Positions 25,349 to 34,082 of a stretch of 64,000 nucleotides of DNA are shown piece by piece. The position numbers and the translations under genes were made by a program. This DNA comes from Actinoplanes philippinensis. GTDB taxonomy: Bacteria > Actinomycetota > Actinomycetes > Mycobacteriales > Micromonosporaceae. Position 1 is the first letter of the stretch, and every line of letters starts with the position of its first letter. The notes beneath the pieces are model-generated. The model worked only from the letters and a program-made list of their open reading frames with translations. It was not told where the DNA came from and did no database searches. Where the stretch lies: contig NZ_FONV01000008.1 of NCBI RefSeq assembly GCF_900113015.1, positions 124,001 through 188,000 on the forward strand, written 5' to 3'.

Positions 25349-25625
25349 CTACAGTCCTTGGTCCAGCTGGGCGATCAGGGTGGCCAGGTCACGCCGGCGG
25401 GAGTCGGCCGGCCAGACCGCCCAGGTGCGCCGGACCAGCGGGGATCCGGTCAACGGCCGCCAGACCACGCCGGCCGGCAGTGGCGTCGACCAGTCGCGGG
25501 GCGCGAACGCGAACGCCTGACCGGAGCTGACCGCAGCGAACTTCACCTCGGCGATCAGGAACCGCCCGGGCGCCACGGCCGGCCTCGGCGACGGCGACGA
25601 AGGTCCGCAACTCTCGCAGCTCCAC
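25349..25625 (-). pseudogene. LysR-family regulator, internally deleted
   Basis: The start VELRELRTFVAVAEAG (from GTG 25625) is the first part of a LysR winged helix. About 45 bp later, in another frame, the sequence jumps to the end of a LysR effector domain (VSSGQAFAFAPRDWSTPLPAGVVWRPLTG through VWPADSRR). Roughly 200 residues are missing, so no functional regulator can be made. It is divergent from an SDR gene, the usual LysR layout, and its operator-like palindrome survives at 25660-25678. Confidence 0.75.
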
Positions 25626-25659
25626 CCCGGCATCGCACCACATCGGCCCTGATGACGGC

Positions 25660-25678
25660 CGATAAGCCGGGCTTATCG
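25660..25678. promoter_or_regulatory. LysR-type palindromic operator
   Basis: CGATAAGCC-G-GGCTTATCG is a perfect 9-bp inverted repeat around one base. It contains ATAA-N7-TTAT, the T-N11-A form bound by LysR-type regulators. It lies between the broken LysR gene and the SDR gene, 84 bp before the SDR start. Confidence 0.65.
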
Positions 25679-25762
25679 CGGCCGGGATGGCGGCGCCCGG
25701 CGATCGGCTTACACCCTTCGCGAGCCCGATCCGGGGCCGCGGAACAGAGAAGGTGTACGGAC

Positions 25763-26509
25763 ATGGCAACTGCACTGTCGGGCAAGACGGCCCTGGTCAC
25801 CGGCGGCAACAGCGGGATCGGGCGGGCCACCGCGACGGCGCTGGCCGCCCTGGGCGCCACGGTGGTGATCACCGGCCGTGACACGCTGCGCGGCGAGCAG
25901 ACGGTCCACGAGATCGCCAAGGCCGGCGGCACGGCGCACTTCGTCGCGGCGGACCTGGACGGCGAACGGTCGGCCCGGAAACTCGCGGCCACCGCGCAAC
26001 GGCTCGCCGGACCGATCGACATCCTGGTCAACAGCGCCGGCGTGTTCCCGTTCGGGCCGACCGCCTCGACGACCACGGAGCAGTTCGACCAGGTCTACGC
26101 GCTGAACGTGAAGGCGCCGTACTTCCTGGTGGCCGAACTCGCTCCGAAGATGGCCGCCCGCGGTGGCGGCACGATCGTGAACGTGACCACGATGGTCGCC
26201 GAGTTCGGCATGGCCGGCATGGGGTTGTACGGCTCCAGCAAGGCCGCGATCGCGTCGCTGACCCGCTCGTGGGCCGCCGAGTTCGGCCCGGCCGGGGTCC
26301 GGGTCAACGCGGTGAGCCCGGGCCCGACCCGTACCGAGGGAACCGCCGCGATGGGCGAGAACCTGGGCAACCTGGCGTCCGCCGCACCGGCCGGCCGCGC
26401 GGCCGGCCCTGAGGAGATCGCCGCCGCGATCGTCTTCCTCGCCGGCGACGACGCCTCCTTCATGCACGGGGCCGTGGTCCCGGTCGACGGCGGCCGCACC
26501 GCGGTCTGA
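25763..26509 (+). CDS. Short-chain dehydrogenase/reductase
   Basis: A classical SDR of 248 residues with a Rossmann fold: cofactor loop TGGNSGIG (about 14-21), the NSAG motif, a catalytic Ser within NVTTMVAEFG or nearby, and the YGSSK active site. GRD following the second strand favours NADP(H). The PGPTRTEGTAA and C-terminal VPVDGG segments are typical. The substrate is unknown. It lies divergent from a decayed LysR gene that presumably once controlled it, and is followed by a strong terminator. Confidence 0.9.
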   Translation: MATALSGKTALVTGGNSGIGRATATALAALGATVVITGRDTLRGEQTVHEIAKAGGTAHFVAADLDGERSARKLAATAQRLAGPIDILVNSAGVFPFGPTASTTTEQFDQVYALNVKAPYFLVAELAPKMAARGGGTIVNVTTMVAEFGMAGMGLYGSSKAAIASLTRSWAAEFGPAGVRVNAVSPGPTRTEGTAAMGENLGNLASAAPAGRAAGPEEIAAAIVFLAGDDASFMHGAVVPVDGGRTAV

Positions 26510-26517
26510 CCCGACGC

Positions 26518-26543
26518 GGACGGGCGGCACCGGCCGCCCGTCC
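26518..26543 (+). terminator. Terminator hairpin after the SDR gene
   Basis: GGACGGGCGGC and GCCGCCCGTCC pair perfectly over 11 bp around the loop ACCG, starting 9 bp after the SDR stop. There is no U tract, as is common in high-GC actinobacteria. Confidence 0.65.
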
Positions 26544-26650
26544 GTCCCGGGTGGATCACGACCCCTCCGAACCTCGGCACGCGCGCGTGCCGGCGGCCTT
26601 GCCCGCCCTCGCCTCGATCGGTGATCATGACTGTATCGGGGGAGGGGTGG

Positions 26651-27766
26651 ATGATGGCTCGGTGGCGCCTCGGTGGTGTCCGGCACCTGCGGACGCGTAC
26701 CGTGCTGATCGGGGTCCTGCTGTTCGCCACCTCGGTCGGCATGCTGGTGGCGGCCCGGTCCTTGCACGGTTTCTACAGCGATCTCCTGCTGAATCTCGGC
26801 TCCAGCATGGTGCTCGCCGCCGTGTCCTACGTGATCTTCGATCCGTTGTTCGAGGAAGCCCGGAAAGCGCGCGTGCAGGAGCACGACCGATTCGACCAGA
26901 CCGCCTTCATCGACCGGATCCGGGAGACCCGCCGCAACATCCGGATCCTGGACACCTGGACCATCCTGCTGCAGGGCAAGGCCCGAGCCCGCACGTTGCA
27001 CGCGATGCGGGAGGCACTCGAGCAGGGCGCGACCATCCGGGTGCTGCTGCTCGACCCCGGCTCGGCAGCCGCGCAGCAGCGCACCGACGAACTGGAGCGC
27101 CGTCAGATCGACGTCGCAGCCCAGATCATGGAGAACCTGCGGCACCTGCACGCGTTCCGCGAAGGACTCGACAGCGCCGAGCAACGCTCACTGCTGAAGG
27201 TCTGCGTGTACGACGCGTCACCCTCGATCCAGCTCTACCAGTGGGACGGGCGCGCGCTGATCTCGTTCTTCCCGATCGGCAAGGTCTCCTTCGACGTGCC
27301 GCAACTCGAGGTCGACATGGCGAGCCCCTGGGGCCAGTTCGTGGACCGGCGCTTCGACGAACTCTGGGACCACCGCGACTACATCCGCACCCTCGACCGG
27401 TATTGGCGGCTCACGGTGACCCTCACCCACGGCGGGACGCCACTGGAGGCCGTTCCCGTGCCGTACATCAGTGCCGAGGACGTCATCTACATCGACGGCA
27501 CCGGCCCCCTCGCCAACCAGTTCGCCGCACGGATGCTGCCCGGCCCCGGCGAGCAACCGCACACCGAGGCGTCGTTCGGCGCGCTCGCCGTCTGGCCGCC
27601 CCGCCGGTCGGGGCAGCAGAGCCGGGAGTTCGACCTGATCCGCCTGGACGAGGACCAGGTACCCGGCACGACGGCCGAGGTCCTCGCCCAGTTCGAGAAG
27701 AAGTACGGCGGCTACCCGCCGGACCGCGCCGGGGCCACGCTGCTGCTTCGCCTGGTCCCCCGGTAG
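26651..27766 (+). CDS. Membrane-anchored PLD-like protein of unknown function
   Basis: A 371-residue protein with two N-terminal transmembrane helices (TVLIGVLLFATSVGMLVAA and LLLNLGSSMVLAAVSYVIF) and a large cytoplasmic domain. The segment IRILDTWTILLQG through GATIRVLLLDPGSAAAQQR resembles phospholipase-D-like sensor proteins, but no HxKxxxxD catalytic motif is present, so catalysis is unlikely. ATG 26651 or 26654 follows the strong GGGGGAGG site. The 3' end overlaps the convergent SARP gene by 55 bp. Role unknown; a signalling or defence sensor is possible. Confidence 0.7.
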   Translation: MMARWRLGGVRHLRTRTVLIGVLLFATSVGMLVAARSLHGFYSDLLLNLGSSMVLAAVSYVIFDPLFEEARKARVQEHDRFDQTAFIDRIRETRRNIRILDTWTILLQGKARARTLHAMREALEQGATIRVLLLDPGSAAAQQRTDELERRQIDVAAQIMENLRHLHAFREGLDSAEQRSLLKVCVYDASPSIQLYQWDGRALISFFPIGKVSFDVPQLEVDMASPWGQFVDRRFDELWDHRDYIRTLDRYWRLTVTLTHGGTPLEAVPVPYISAEDVIYIDGTGPLANQFAARMLPGPGEQPHTEASFGALAVWPPRRSGQQSREFDLIRLDEDQVPGTTAEVLAQFEKKYGGYPPDRAGATLLLRLVPR

Positions 27767-30510
27767 CCGCCGGCCCCTTGCCCCGTACCCGTGTGCTGCG
27801 GCTGCTCCGCCCGCCACGACAGAAGACCGATCATCTCCTCCACGGTCAGGGTCTCGGCGCGGGCCTGTGCCTCGGCCCGCACATCGTCGTCGAGTGCCGC
27901 CAGCCGGGACCTCAGCGCCGCCATGGCCGGCGGGTCGGCGTTGTCCAAGCGGATGCCGCGGCGAGCCGCGTGACCGAAGACGGCCACGACCAGCGTGGCA
28001 GCCGTTCCGGTCCGGCCGATGCCGAACAGGGCGACGGCGCCGTGGGCCAGGCAGGCCAGCACCTCCGACAGGTCGTCCTCGGCACGGAACCAGGTGATCG
28101 CGTCGTGCAGCAGCGCGATCGCCCGATCCGGATCCTCCGATAGCCACGAGCGGGCCAGCAGATGGGATGCCAGGCCGCCGCTCCACCCGTACCCGGCTCG
28201 CCGCGCCTCGCCGATCGCGGTGTCCAGCAGCCGCCGGCCGCCGGCGACGTCCCCCTGCCCGATCAGCGCCGCACCGAGCGCGGCCTGCGGCAGCACCCCG
28301 AACCAGGCGGCCCCGGTCGTGGCGGCCAGCGCGACCGCCTCCCGGGCCGCCGCGGCGGCGCTGTCGAAGTCGCCGTCGGTGCTCAACAGCAGCGCCTCGT
28401 AATAGCGCAACTGCCCCAGCAGCCGGTGGCCCTCGTCGCCGGACGGCTCACCCAGCGCGCCGACCGCCTCATCGAGCCTGCGGCGGACCTCGGCCAGATC
28501 ACCACCGATCCAATGCAACGCGGCACACGCCGACAGAGCCCGCGCCCGGTCCTCCGGCGGCGCGCCGGGCGCCCCCTCCAGCGCCGCGGTCAGCACCTGC
28601 AGACCCTCCACAGTGTGCCCACCACGCAGCCAGAACCACTCCAGCAGGGCCGCCGTGCGCAGAGCGGCGCCGGGATCGGCGGCGAGGTCGTGGAGCAGCC
28701 CGGCCCGCAGGTTCGGCAGCTCCCGGTTGAGCACCCGGATCGCCCACGCCGACCGCGCACCCCGCAACTCCGGCACGGTACGCGCCACGAGCCCCCGCAC
28801 CCACGCGGCATGCGCGGCCCGGCTCGCCACCGCATCCGGATCATGGTCGCGGCAGTACGCCCGGATCATCTCCAGCAGCCGGTACCGGGCCGGCGTGACA
28901 GTGGTGTCCGCAACCACCACCGAGCGAGTGACCAGCGACGACAAGGCAGCCAGGTCGGAGCCGAGCGCGGCCGCGCCCTCCAGGGTGAAACCGCCCTCGA
29001 ACGGCCACAACCGCAGGAACAGGCGCCGGTCCCGCGGTGGCAGCAGGTCCACGCTCCACGCCACCGTGGCCTCCAGGGTGGCGTGCGGGGAGAGACCGCC
29101 CCGCGGGGACCGGCCGAGTGCCGGGAACCGTTCGCCGACCAGATCGGCCAGCTCCTCGATGCCGAGCACCCGGGCCCGTGCCGCCGCCAGCTCCAGGGCC
29201 AGGGGGATGCCGTCCAGGCTGGCCGCCAGCCGGTCCAGCGGGGCGACGTCCCCGGCACCGGGGCGCCAGCCGGGGCGTACCGCGGCGATCCGATCGGTGA
29301 GCAGGGTGACCGCGTCGGCCCGGGGCAGCGGATCCACCGGCAGCAGCCGTTCGCCGTCGACGCCGAGCGCCTCCCGGCTGGTCGCCAGGACCCGTAGCCC
29401 CGGACTGTCGGCGAGCAGGGCCAGCACCAGGTCACCGACCGGCTCGATCAGATGCTCGCAGTTGTCCAGCACCAGCAGCCCGCGGAATCCGGTGAACCGG
29501 GGCGGCGTCTCCACCAGGCCCAGCGCCGTGGCCACCGCGGACGGCAGGTTGCCGGGCGACCGGACGTCGGCGAGCCGGACCAGGAAGGCGTCGGCCGCCC
29601 ACTCCACGGCCAGCCGGGTCTTGCCCGCGCCACCCGGCCCGACCAGCGTGACCAGCCGCGACTCCCGCAGCGCGGTGGTCAGCAGGGCCCGTTCGGCGGT
29701 ACGGCCGACGAACCGCGACAGCGGCCGGGGCAGCGACGGCGGACGAACCGACGGCGGCGCCAGCAACAGCGCCGGGTCCTGCGCGAGCAACCGGCGCTCC
29801 AGGCTCTGCAACTCCGGGCCCGGGTCGACACCCAGATCGTCGGCGAGCAACGCCCGCACCTCACGCAGCGCCGACAACGCCTCGCCCTGACGCGCGCTGC
29901 GATACAGGGCGAGGATCAGAAGCTCCCAGCGGCGTTCCCGGTACGGCTCCTCACGTACCGCCGGATGAAGCTCTCGCACCGCCGCCGGAGCGTCGCCGAC
30001 CGCCAGCAGCGCCGCCGCCGTCTCCTCGGTCGCGACCGAGCGCAGCTCGGTGAGCGCCGCCCGGTCCGGGCCGGCGTACTCCTCCAGCTCCGGATAAGGC
30101 CGGCCACGCCACAGCCGCAGCGCCGCCCGCAACGCCGGCAGCGCGTCGCCGGGCCGTCCCGCCCGTAACGCCTCCCGGCCCCGGGCGACCGCCGCCTCGA
30201 AATCGGCCACGTCGCTGGCCGCGGCCAGCGACCAGCCGCCCGCGCCACGGGCCAGCGCGCCGGCGCCGGACGAGCCGAACGCCCGGCGCAACCGCGACAC
30301 ATACGCCGCCAGCGACGCCGCCGGGTTCGCCGGGGGAGCATCGCCCCAGACCGCCTCGGTCAGCCGGTCCTCGGTCACCGGCTCGCCCCGCGCCGCGACC
30401 AGCGCCGCCACCAGACGCCGGGGCCGGGGACCGCCGAGGTCCACCCGATCGTCGCCGGTCAGCACCTCCAACGGCCCCAGCACCCGACACGTCAGCACGC
30501 GCTGCAGCAT
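27712..30510 (-). CDS. AfsR-like SARP regulator with NB-ARC ATPase
   Basis: A transcriptional activator of 932 residues. An OmpR-like winged helix (about 8-95, with LGGPRPRRLVAALVAARG) and a BTAD domain (about 100-245) are followed by an NTPase with P-loop GPGGAGKT at about 282. The Walker-B-like strand is RGLLVLDNCEHLIE, followed by a C-terminal helical repeat region of TPR type. It resembles the LuxR/SARP hybrid regulators used to gate secondary metabolism by nucleotide state. The ATG at 30510 starts MLQRVLTCRVLGPLEV, the usual SARP start. It is divergent from the hemerythrin gene, and its target is not evident in the window. Confidence 0.87.
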   Translation of the reverse strand: MLQRVLTCRVLGPLEVLTGDDRVDLGGPRPRRLVAALVAARGEPVTEDRLTEAVWGDAPPANPAASLAAYVSRLRRAFGSSGAGALARGAGGWSLAAASDVADFEAAVARGREALRAGRPGDALPALRAALRLWRGRPYPELEEYAGPDRAALTELRSVATEETAAALLAVGDAPAAVRELHPAVREEPYRERRWELLILALYRSARQGEALSALREVRALLADDLGVDPGPELQSLERRLLAQDPALLLAPPSVRPPSLPRPLSRFVGRTAERALLTTALRESRLVTLVGPGGAGKTRLAVEWAADAFLVRLADVRSPGNLPSAVATALGLVETPPRFTGFRGLLVLDNCEHLIEPVGDLVLALLADSPGLRVLATSREALGVDGERLLPVDPLPRADAVTLLTDRIAAVRPGWRPGAGDVAPLDRLAASLDGIPLALELAAARARVLGIEELADLVGERFPALGRSPRGGLSPHATLEATVAWSVDLLPPRDRRLFLRLWPFEGGFTLEGAAALGSDLAALSSLVTRSVVVADTTVTPARYRLLEMIRAYCRDHDPDAVASRAAHAAWVRGLVARTVPELRGARSAWAIRVLNRELPNLRAGLLHDLAADPGAALRTAALLEWFWLRGGHTVEGLQVLTAALEGAPGAPPEDRARALSACAALHWIGGDLAEVRRRLDEAVGALGEPSGDEGHRLLGQLRYYEALLLSTDGDFDSAAAAAREAVALAATTGAAWFGVLPQAALGAALIGQGDVAGGRRLLDTAIGEARRAGYGWSGGLASHLLARSWLSEDPDRAIALLHDAITWFRAEDDLSEVLACLAHGAVALFGIGRTGTAATLVVAVFGHAARRGIRLDNADPPAMAALRSRLAALDDDVRAEAQARAETLTVEEMIGLLSWRAEQPQHTGTGQGAGGYRGTRRSSSVAPARSGG

Positions 30511-30566
30511 ACGCACCTCCCGACGACTGCAAAGAAACTGCAAAACCCGGCCGTCAAGGTGCTTCC

Positions 30567-31247
30567 ATGACCAACACGACCACACCTGTGGACACCTGGG
30601 AGATGGTGCTGGCACACCGCCTCTACCGCCGCGAGTTCCGGATCCTGCCGGCCGTCATCCGGGCCGTCCCGGCCGGTGACCTGGCCCGTTCCAGGACCGT
30701 CGGCGGCCACCTCGCCACCGTCGTCACCATGCTGCACCACCACCACGAGGCCGAGGACGAGCTGCTCTGGCCGATCATGCTGGACCGGGTGGGGCTGCAC
30801 GCCGACCTGGTGCACCGGATGGAGGCGCAACACTCCCGGCTCGAGGGTCTGCTGTCCCGGCTGATCCCCCTGAACGGCTCCTGGCGGGCCACCGCCTCGG
30901 CCGACACCCGCGATCAGCTCGCCGACCTGCTCGCACAGGCGTCGGCGGTCCTCGACGAGCACCTCGACGACGAGGAACGCGACCTGCTGCCACTGGTCGC
31001 CGCCCACGTCACGCAGGCGGAGTGGGACGCGATGAACAAACGCGCCCGCGGCGGGCCGCCGGTCAACCTCAAGCTGGCGCTGATCCAGCTCGGCGCGATG
31101 CTCGAGGACGCCACCGCAGAGGAGCGCCGGCGGTTCCTGACCGAGCTGCCGCCACCGGCGCGGCTGCTGTGGCGGATGTTCGGCAAGAGCACCTACGCGA
31201 AGGCACGTGACCAGGTCCGCCGTGGTCCCGCCCGGCGTGCCGCATGA
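30567..31247 (+). CDS. Hemerythrin-like domain protein
   Basis: A soluble protein of 226 residues with an HHE cation-binding four-helix bundle. Likely diiron ligands are HHHHEAEDELLWP (first helices), HxxxE-type residues in MEAQHSRLEGLL, and HLDDEERDLLPLV. Such proteins sense or store oxygen, nitric oxide or iron. The C-terminal part is less conserved. It is divergent from one SARP gene and 30 bp ahead of another, and may be co-transcribed with the latter. Confidence 0.87.
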   Translation: MTNTTTPVDTWEMVLAHRLYRREFRILPAVIRAVPAGDLARSRTVGGHLATVVTMLHHHHEAEDELLWPIMLDRVGLHADLVHRMEAQHSRLEGLLSRLIPLNGSWRATASADTRDQLADLLAQASAVLDEHLDDEERDLLPLVAAHVTQAEWDAMNKRARGGPPVNLKLALIQLGAMLEDATAEERRRFLTELPPPARLLWRMFGKSTYAKARDQVRRGPARRAA

Positions 31248-31277
31248 TTTGATGACCCGGCATCGGGGGAGGAGCGG

Positions 31278-34082
31278 ATGATGCGCCTCGAGCTTTCCCT
31301 GCTCGGCCCGCTGACCGGCCGCCGCGACGGCCGCGATCTCGACCTGGGCGCGCCGCAGCAGCGGGCCCTGCTGGCGGTCCTGCTCGTGCTCGGCGGCGAC
31401 GAGCCGGTCGGCACCGACACGATCATCGACGTGCTGTGGCGCACCGGGTCGGCCGCCGACCCGGCCACGATGGTGCACCAGTACGTCAGCCGGCTGCGCC
31501 GTGCGCTGGGCCCCGCGCCCGGCGGCGGCCGCTGGATCGAACGATCCCGCGGCGGCTACGTGCTCACCGGCGATCGCGTCGTGGACCTGGCCCGCTTCCG
31601 GCAGCTGCGAGCCGGCGGCGCGCTGGTCGAAGCGCTGCGGCTGTGGCGCGGGCCGGTCGCCGCCGACATGCCGTCCACCGTCCGTGAGCATCCCGCGTTC
31701 GTCGCCGTCGGCCAGGAGTACGTGACAGCGGTACGCGCGGCGGCGGACTCCGCCCCGCCCGAGCAGGTGCTGCCACTGCTGGAACAGGGGGCGGCATGGC
31801 ACCCGTACGACGAAGGGCTTCAGGCCCGGCTGCTGCGGCTGCTCGCCGGGAACGGCCGCCGGGCCGACGCCCTGACCCGCTTCCAGCAGCTGCGTGACCG
31901 GCTGGTGGACGAGCTGGGCGTGGAACCCGGCGCCGACCTGCAACGGGCACACCGCGACCTGCTGCGCGATCCGGCCCCGGCGACTGTCGCGCCACCTCCC
32001 GCCGAACCGGCACGGCCCGCACAGTTGCCCGCCGCGCCGGCCGGATTCACCGGCCGTACCGATGAGATGCTGGCCCTCGACCGGCTCGCCGGCGACTCCC
32101 GCGGCGTGCTGGCGGTGATCTCCGGCCTCGGTGGGGTCGGCAAGACCGCCCTGGCCACCCACCTCGCCCACCGCTTCGCGCCGAGCTTCCCGGACGGCCA
32201 GCTCTTCGTCGACCTGCGCGGCTTCGCGCCGGTCGCCGAGCCGGTGCGCCCCGCCGTGGCGCTGCGCGGCTTTCTGGAGGCGCTCGGTGTGCCCGGCGCC
32301 CGCCAGCCGGAGGATCTGCCCGGGCTGTCCGCCCTGTACCGCAGCACGCTGGCCGCACGGCGGATGCTCGTCGTGCTGGACAACGCAGCCGACGAGGAAC
32401 AGGTACGGCCGCTGCTGCCGGGCGGACCGGGCTGCGCCGTCGTGGTCACCTCCCGCCGCTACCTGGGCGGGCTGGTCGCCTACGAGGGCGCCGAGGCGGT
32501 GGTCCTCGGACCGCTGCCGGCCGAGTCGTCGCGTGCCTTCCTGGCCGCACGGCTCGGCGACGCCCGGGTCGGCGCCGAGCCGGAGGCAGCCGACCGCATC
32601 GTCGGCATCTGCGGCGGCCTGCCGCTGGCCCTGGCCGTCTGTGCGGCGTGGGCCGGCCGGCACCCGCGGTTCCCGCTGGCCGCCATCGCCGACGAACTCG
32701 ACGCCGCGCCCGGCCTGGACGCGTTCACCGTCGCCGGCGCCCGCCACGACGTCCGGACCGTCTTCTCCTGGTCCTACCGGCACCTGTCGGACCCGGCGGC
32801 CCGGCTGTTGCGGCTGACGGCGCTGCACCCCGGCCCGGACGTCGCCCGAACCACACTGGCGAGCACCGCAGGGCAGGACCCCGCAGCGATCCGCGGGCCG
32901 CTGGACGAACTGGTCGACGCCAACCTGCTCACCGAACGACGGCCGGGCCGGTACGTCAGTCACGACCTGGTCCGGGCGTTCGCCGCCGAACTGGTCGACG
33001 GCGACCCACCCGCCGAAACCGGGGAGGCGGTGCGCCGGCTGCTCGACCACTACGTGCAGACCGCCGTCGCCGCAGTACACCGGATCAACGCGAACCGGTC
33101 GCACGTCGACTGCGGTCCGGTTCTGCCCGGCGTCACCCCACTGCGGTTCGGCGACCAGGCGTCGGCCACGTCGTGGTTCGCCCTCGAACGCGACAACCTG
33201 CGCGCCGCCGCCGACCTCGCCACCGAGTCCGGCAACGACAGCCATCTGTGGCGGCTGTCCTGGGCGGTCAACCCCTACCTGCAGCACCACGGCGGAGGCT
33301 GGCAGGAGTCGACGGCGCTCGCCGAGCGAGCGCTGGCCGCGGCACGCCGACACGGCGAGAGCTGGTGGCAGTGGTATCTGCTGAACACCCTCGGCCGTGC
33401 GGCCATGGCGCTGTGGGATCCGGTCGCCTCCCGCGGCTGGGCCGGGCAGCTGGTGGACCTGGGCCGCGCGGAGGGCGACGACCTGTGGACGGGGTACGGG
33501 CTGGGCGCCCTCGCGGCCACCTACTGCGACCTGATGGACCCGCCCGGCCCGGACGGCGCCGCGATGGCCGAGCGGTACGCCGACGAGGCACTGCGACTGT
33601 GCGACCGCATCGACGCGGCCGGCGGCCCCGCGGACCGGGCTGCCAGCGCCCGCCGGCTGCGCATCGCGGTGACCCCGATGAAGGCCTGGAGCCTGCTCCA
33701 CGGCTCCGGCGGACCGGCCGCGGCGGTACGGCACCTGCACCGCTCCCTCGACGCCTGCCGGACCGCCGGCGACCGGATCGGCCTGCAGAACACCTGGAAC
33801 GAGCTGGGACGCGTCCACCTGTTCACCGGCGATCACGCGGCGGCCGCCGCCGCGTACACCGAGGCGCTCGCCCTGCTGTTGCCGCACGAGACACCCCGCC
33901 CCGACATGCTCGCGAGCCTGGCCGTCTGCCGGCACGAGCTGGGCGACCGGGAGGCGGCCGCCCGGCACCGCGACGAGGTGCTGCACCTGATCGACGGCGT
34001 TCATCACAGCGTCGCGCAGCGGCTGCGCGAGCAGATGCGCGGCCTGGACACCGCCGGTCATCCGGACTCGGCGGTCAGGTAG
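31278..34082 (+). CDS. AfsR-like SARP regulator with NB-ARC ATPase and TPR region
   Basis: A regulator of 934 residues: winged helix beginning LELSLLGPLTGRRDGRDLDLGAPQQRALLAVL, BTAD to about residue 235, NTPase with P-loop GLGGVGKT at about 284, Walker B MLVVLDNAADEEQ, and a long C-terminal helical repeat domain. It follows the strong GGGGGAGGAG site; ATGs at 31278 and 31281 are both possible. It overlaps the convergent adenylate-forming gene by 25 bp. It is closer in sequence to the SARP at 36166-38937 than to that at 27712-30510, suggesting a duplication. Confidence 0.87.
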   Translation: MMRLELSLLGPLTGRRDGRDLDLGAPQQRALLAVLLVLGGDEPVGTDTIIDVLWRTGSAADPATMVHQYVSRLRRALGPAPGGGRWIERSRGGYVLTGDRVVDLARFRQLRAGGALVEALRLWRGPVAADMPSTVREHPAFVAVGQEYVTAVRAAADSAPPEQVLPLLEQGAAWHPYDEGLQARLLRLLAGNGRRADALTRFQQLRDRLVDELGVEPGADLQRAHRDLLRDPAPATVAPPPAEPARPAQLPAAPAGFTGRTDEMLALDRLAGDSRGVLAVISGLGGVGKTALATHLAHRFAPSFPDGQLFVDLRGFAPVAEPVRPAVALRGFLEALGVPGARQPEDLPGLSALYRSTLAARRMLVVLDNAADEEQVRPLLPGGPGCAVVVTSRRYLGGLVAYEGAEAVVLGPLPAESSRAFLAARLGDARVGAEPEAADRIVGICGGLPLALAVCAAWAGRHPRFPLAAIADELDAAPGLDAFTVAGARHDVRTVFSWSYRHLSDPAARLLRLTALHPGPDVARTTLASTAGQDPAAIRGPLDELVDANLLTERRPGRYVSHDLVRAFAAELVDGDPPAETGEAVRRLLDHYVQTAVAAVHRINANRSHVDCGPVLPGVTPLRFGDQASATSWFALERDNLRAAADLATESGNDSHLWRLSWAVNPYLQHHGGGWQESTALAERALAAARRHGESWWQWYLLNTLGRAAMALWDPVASRGWAGQLVDLGRAEGDDLWTGYGLGALAATYCDLMDPPGPDGAAMAERYADEALRLCDRIDAAGGPADRAASARRLRIAVTPMKAWSLLHGSGGPAAAVRHLHRSLDACRTAGDRIGLQNTWNELGRVHLFTGDHAAAAAAYTEALALLLPHETPRPDMLASLAVCRHELGDREAAARHRDEVLHLIDGVHHSVAQRLREQMRGLDTAGHPDSAVR

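Noticed and set aside
26621..26650. Earlier GTG start for the PLD-like protein
   Set aside because: The strong GGGGGAGG site at 26638-26645 would lie inside the gene; it fits ATG 26651 or 26654 instead.
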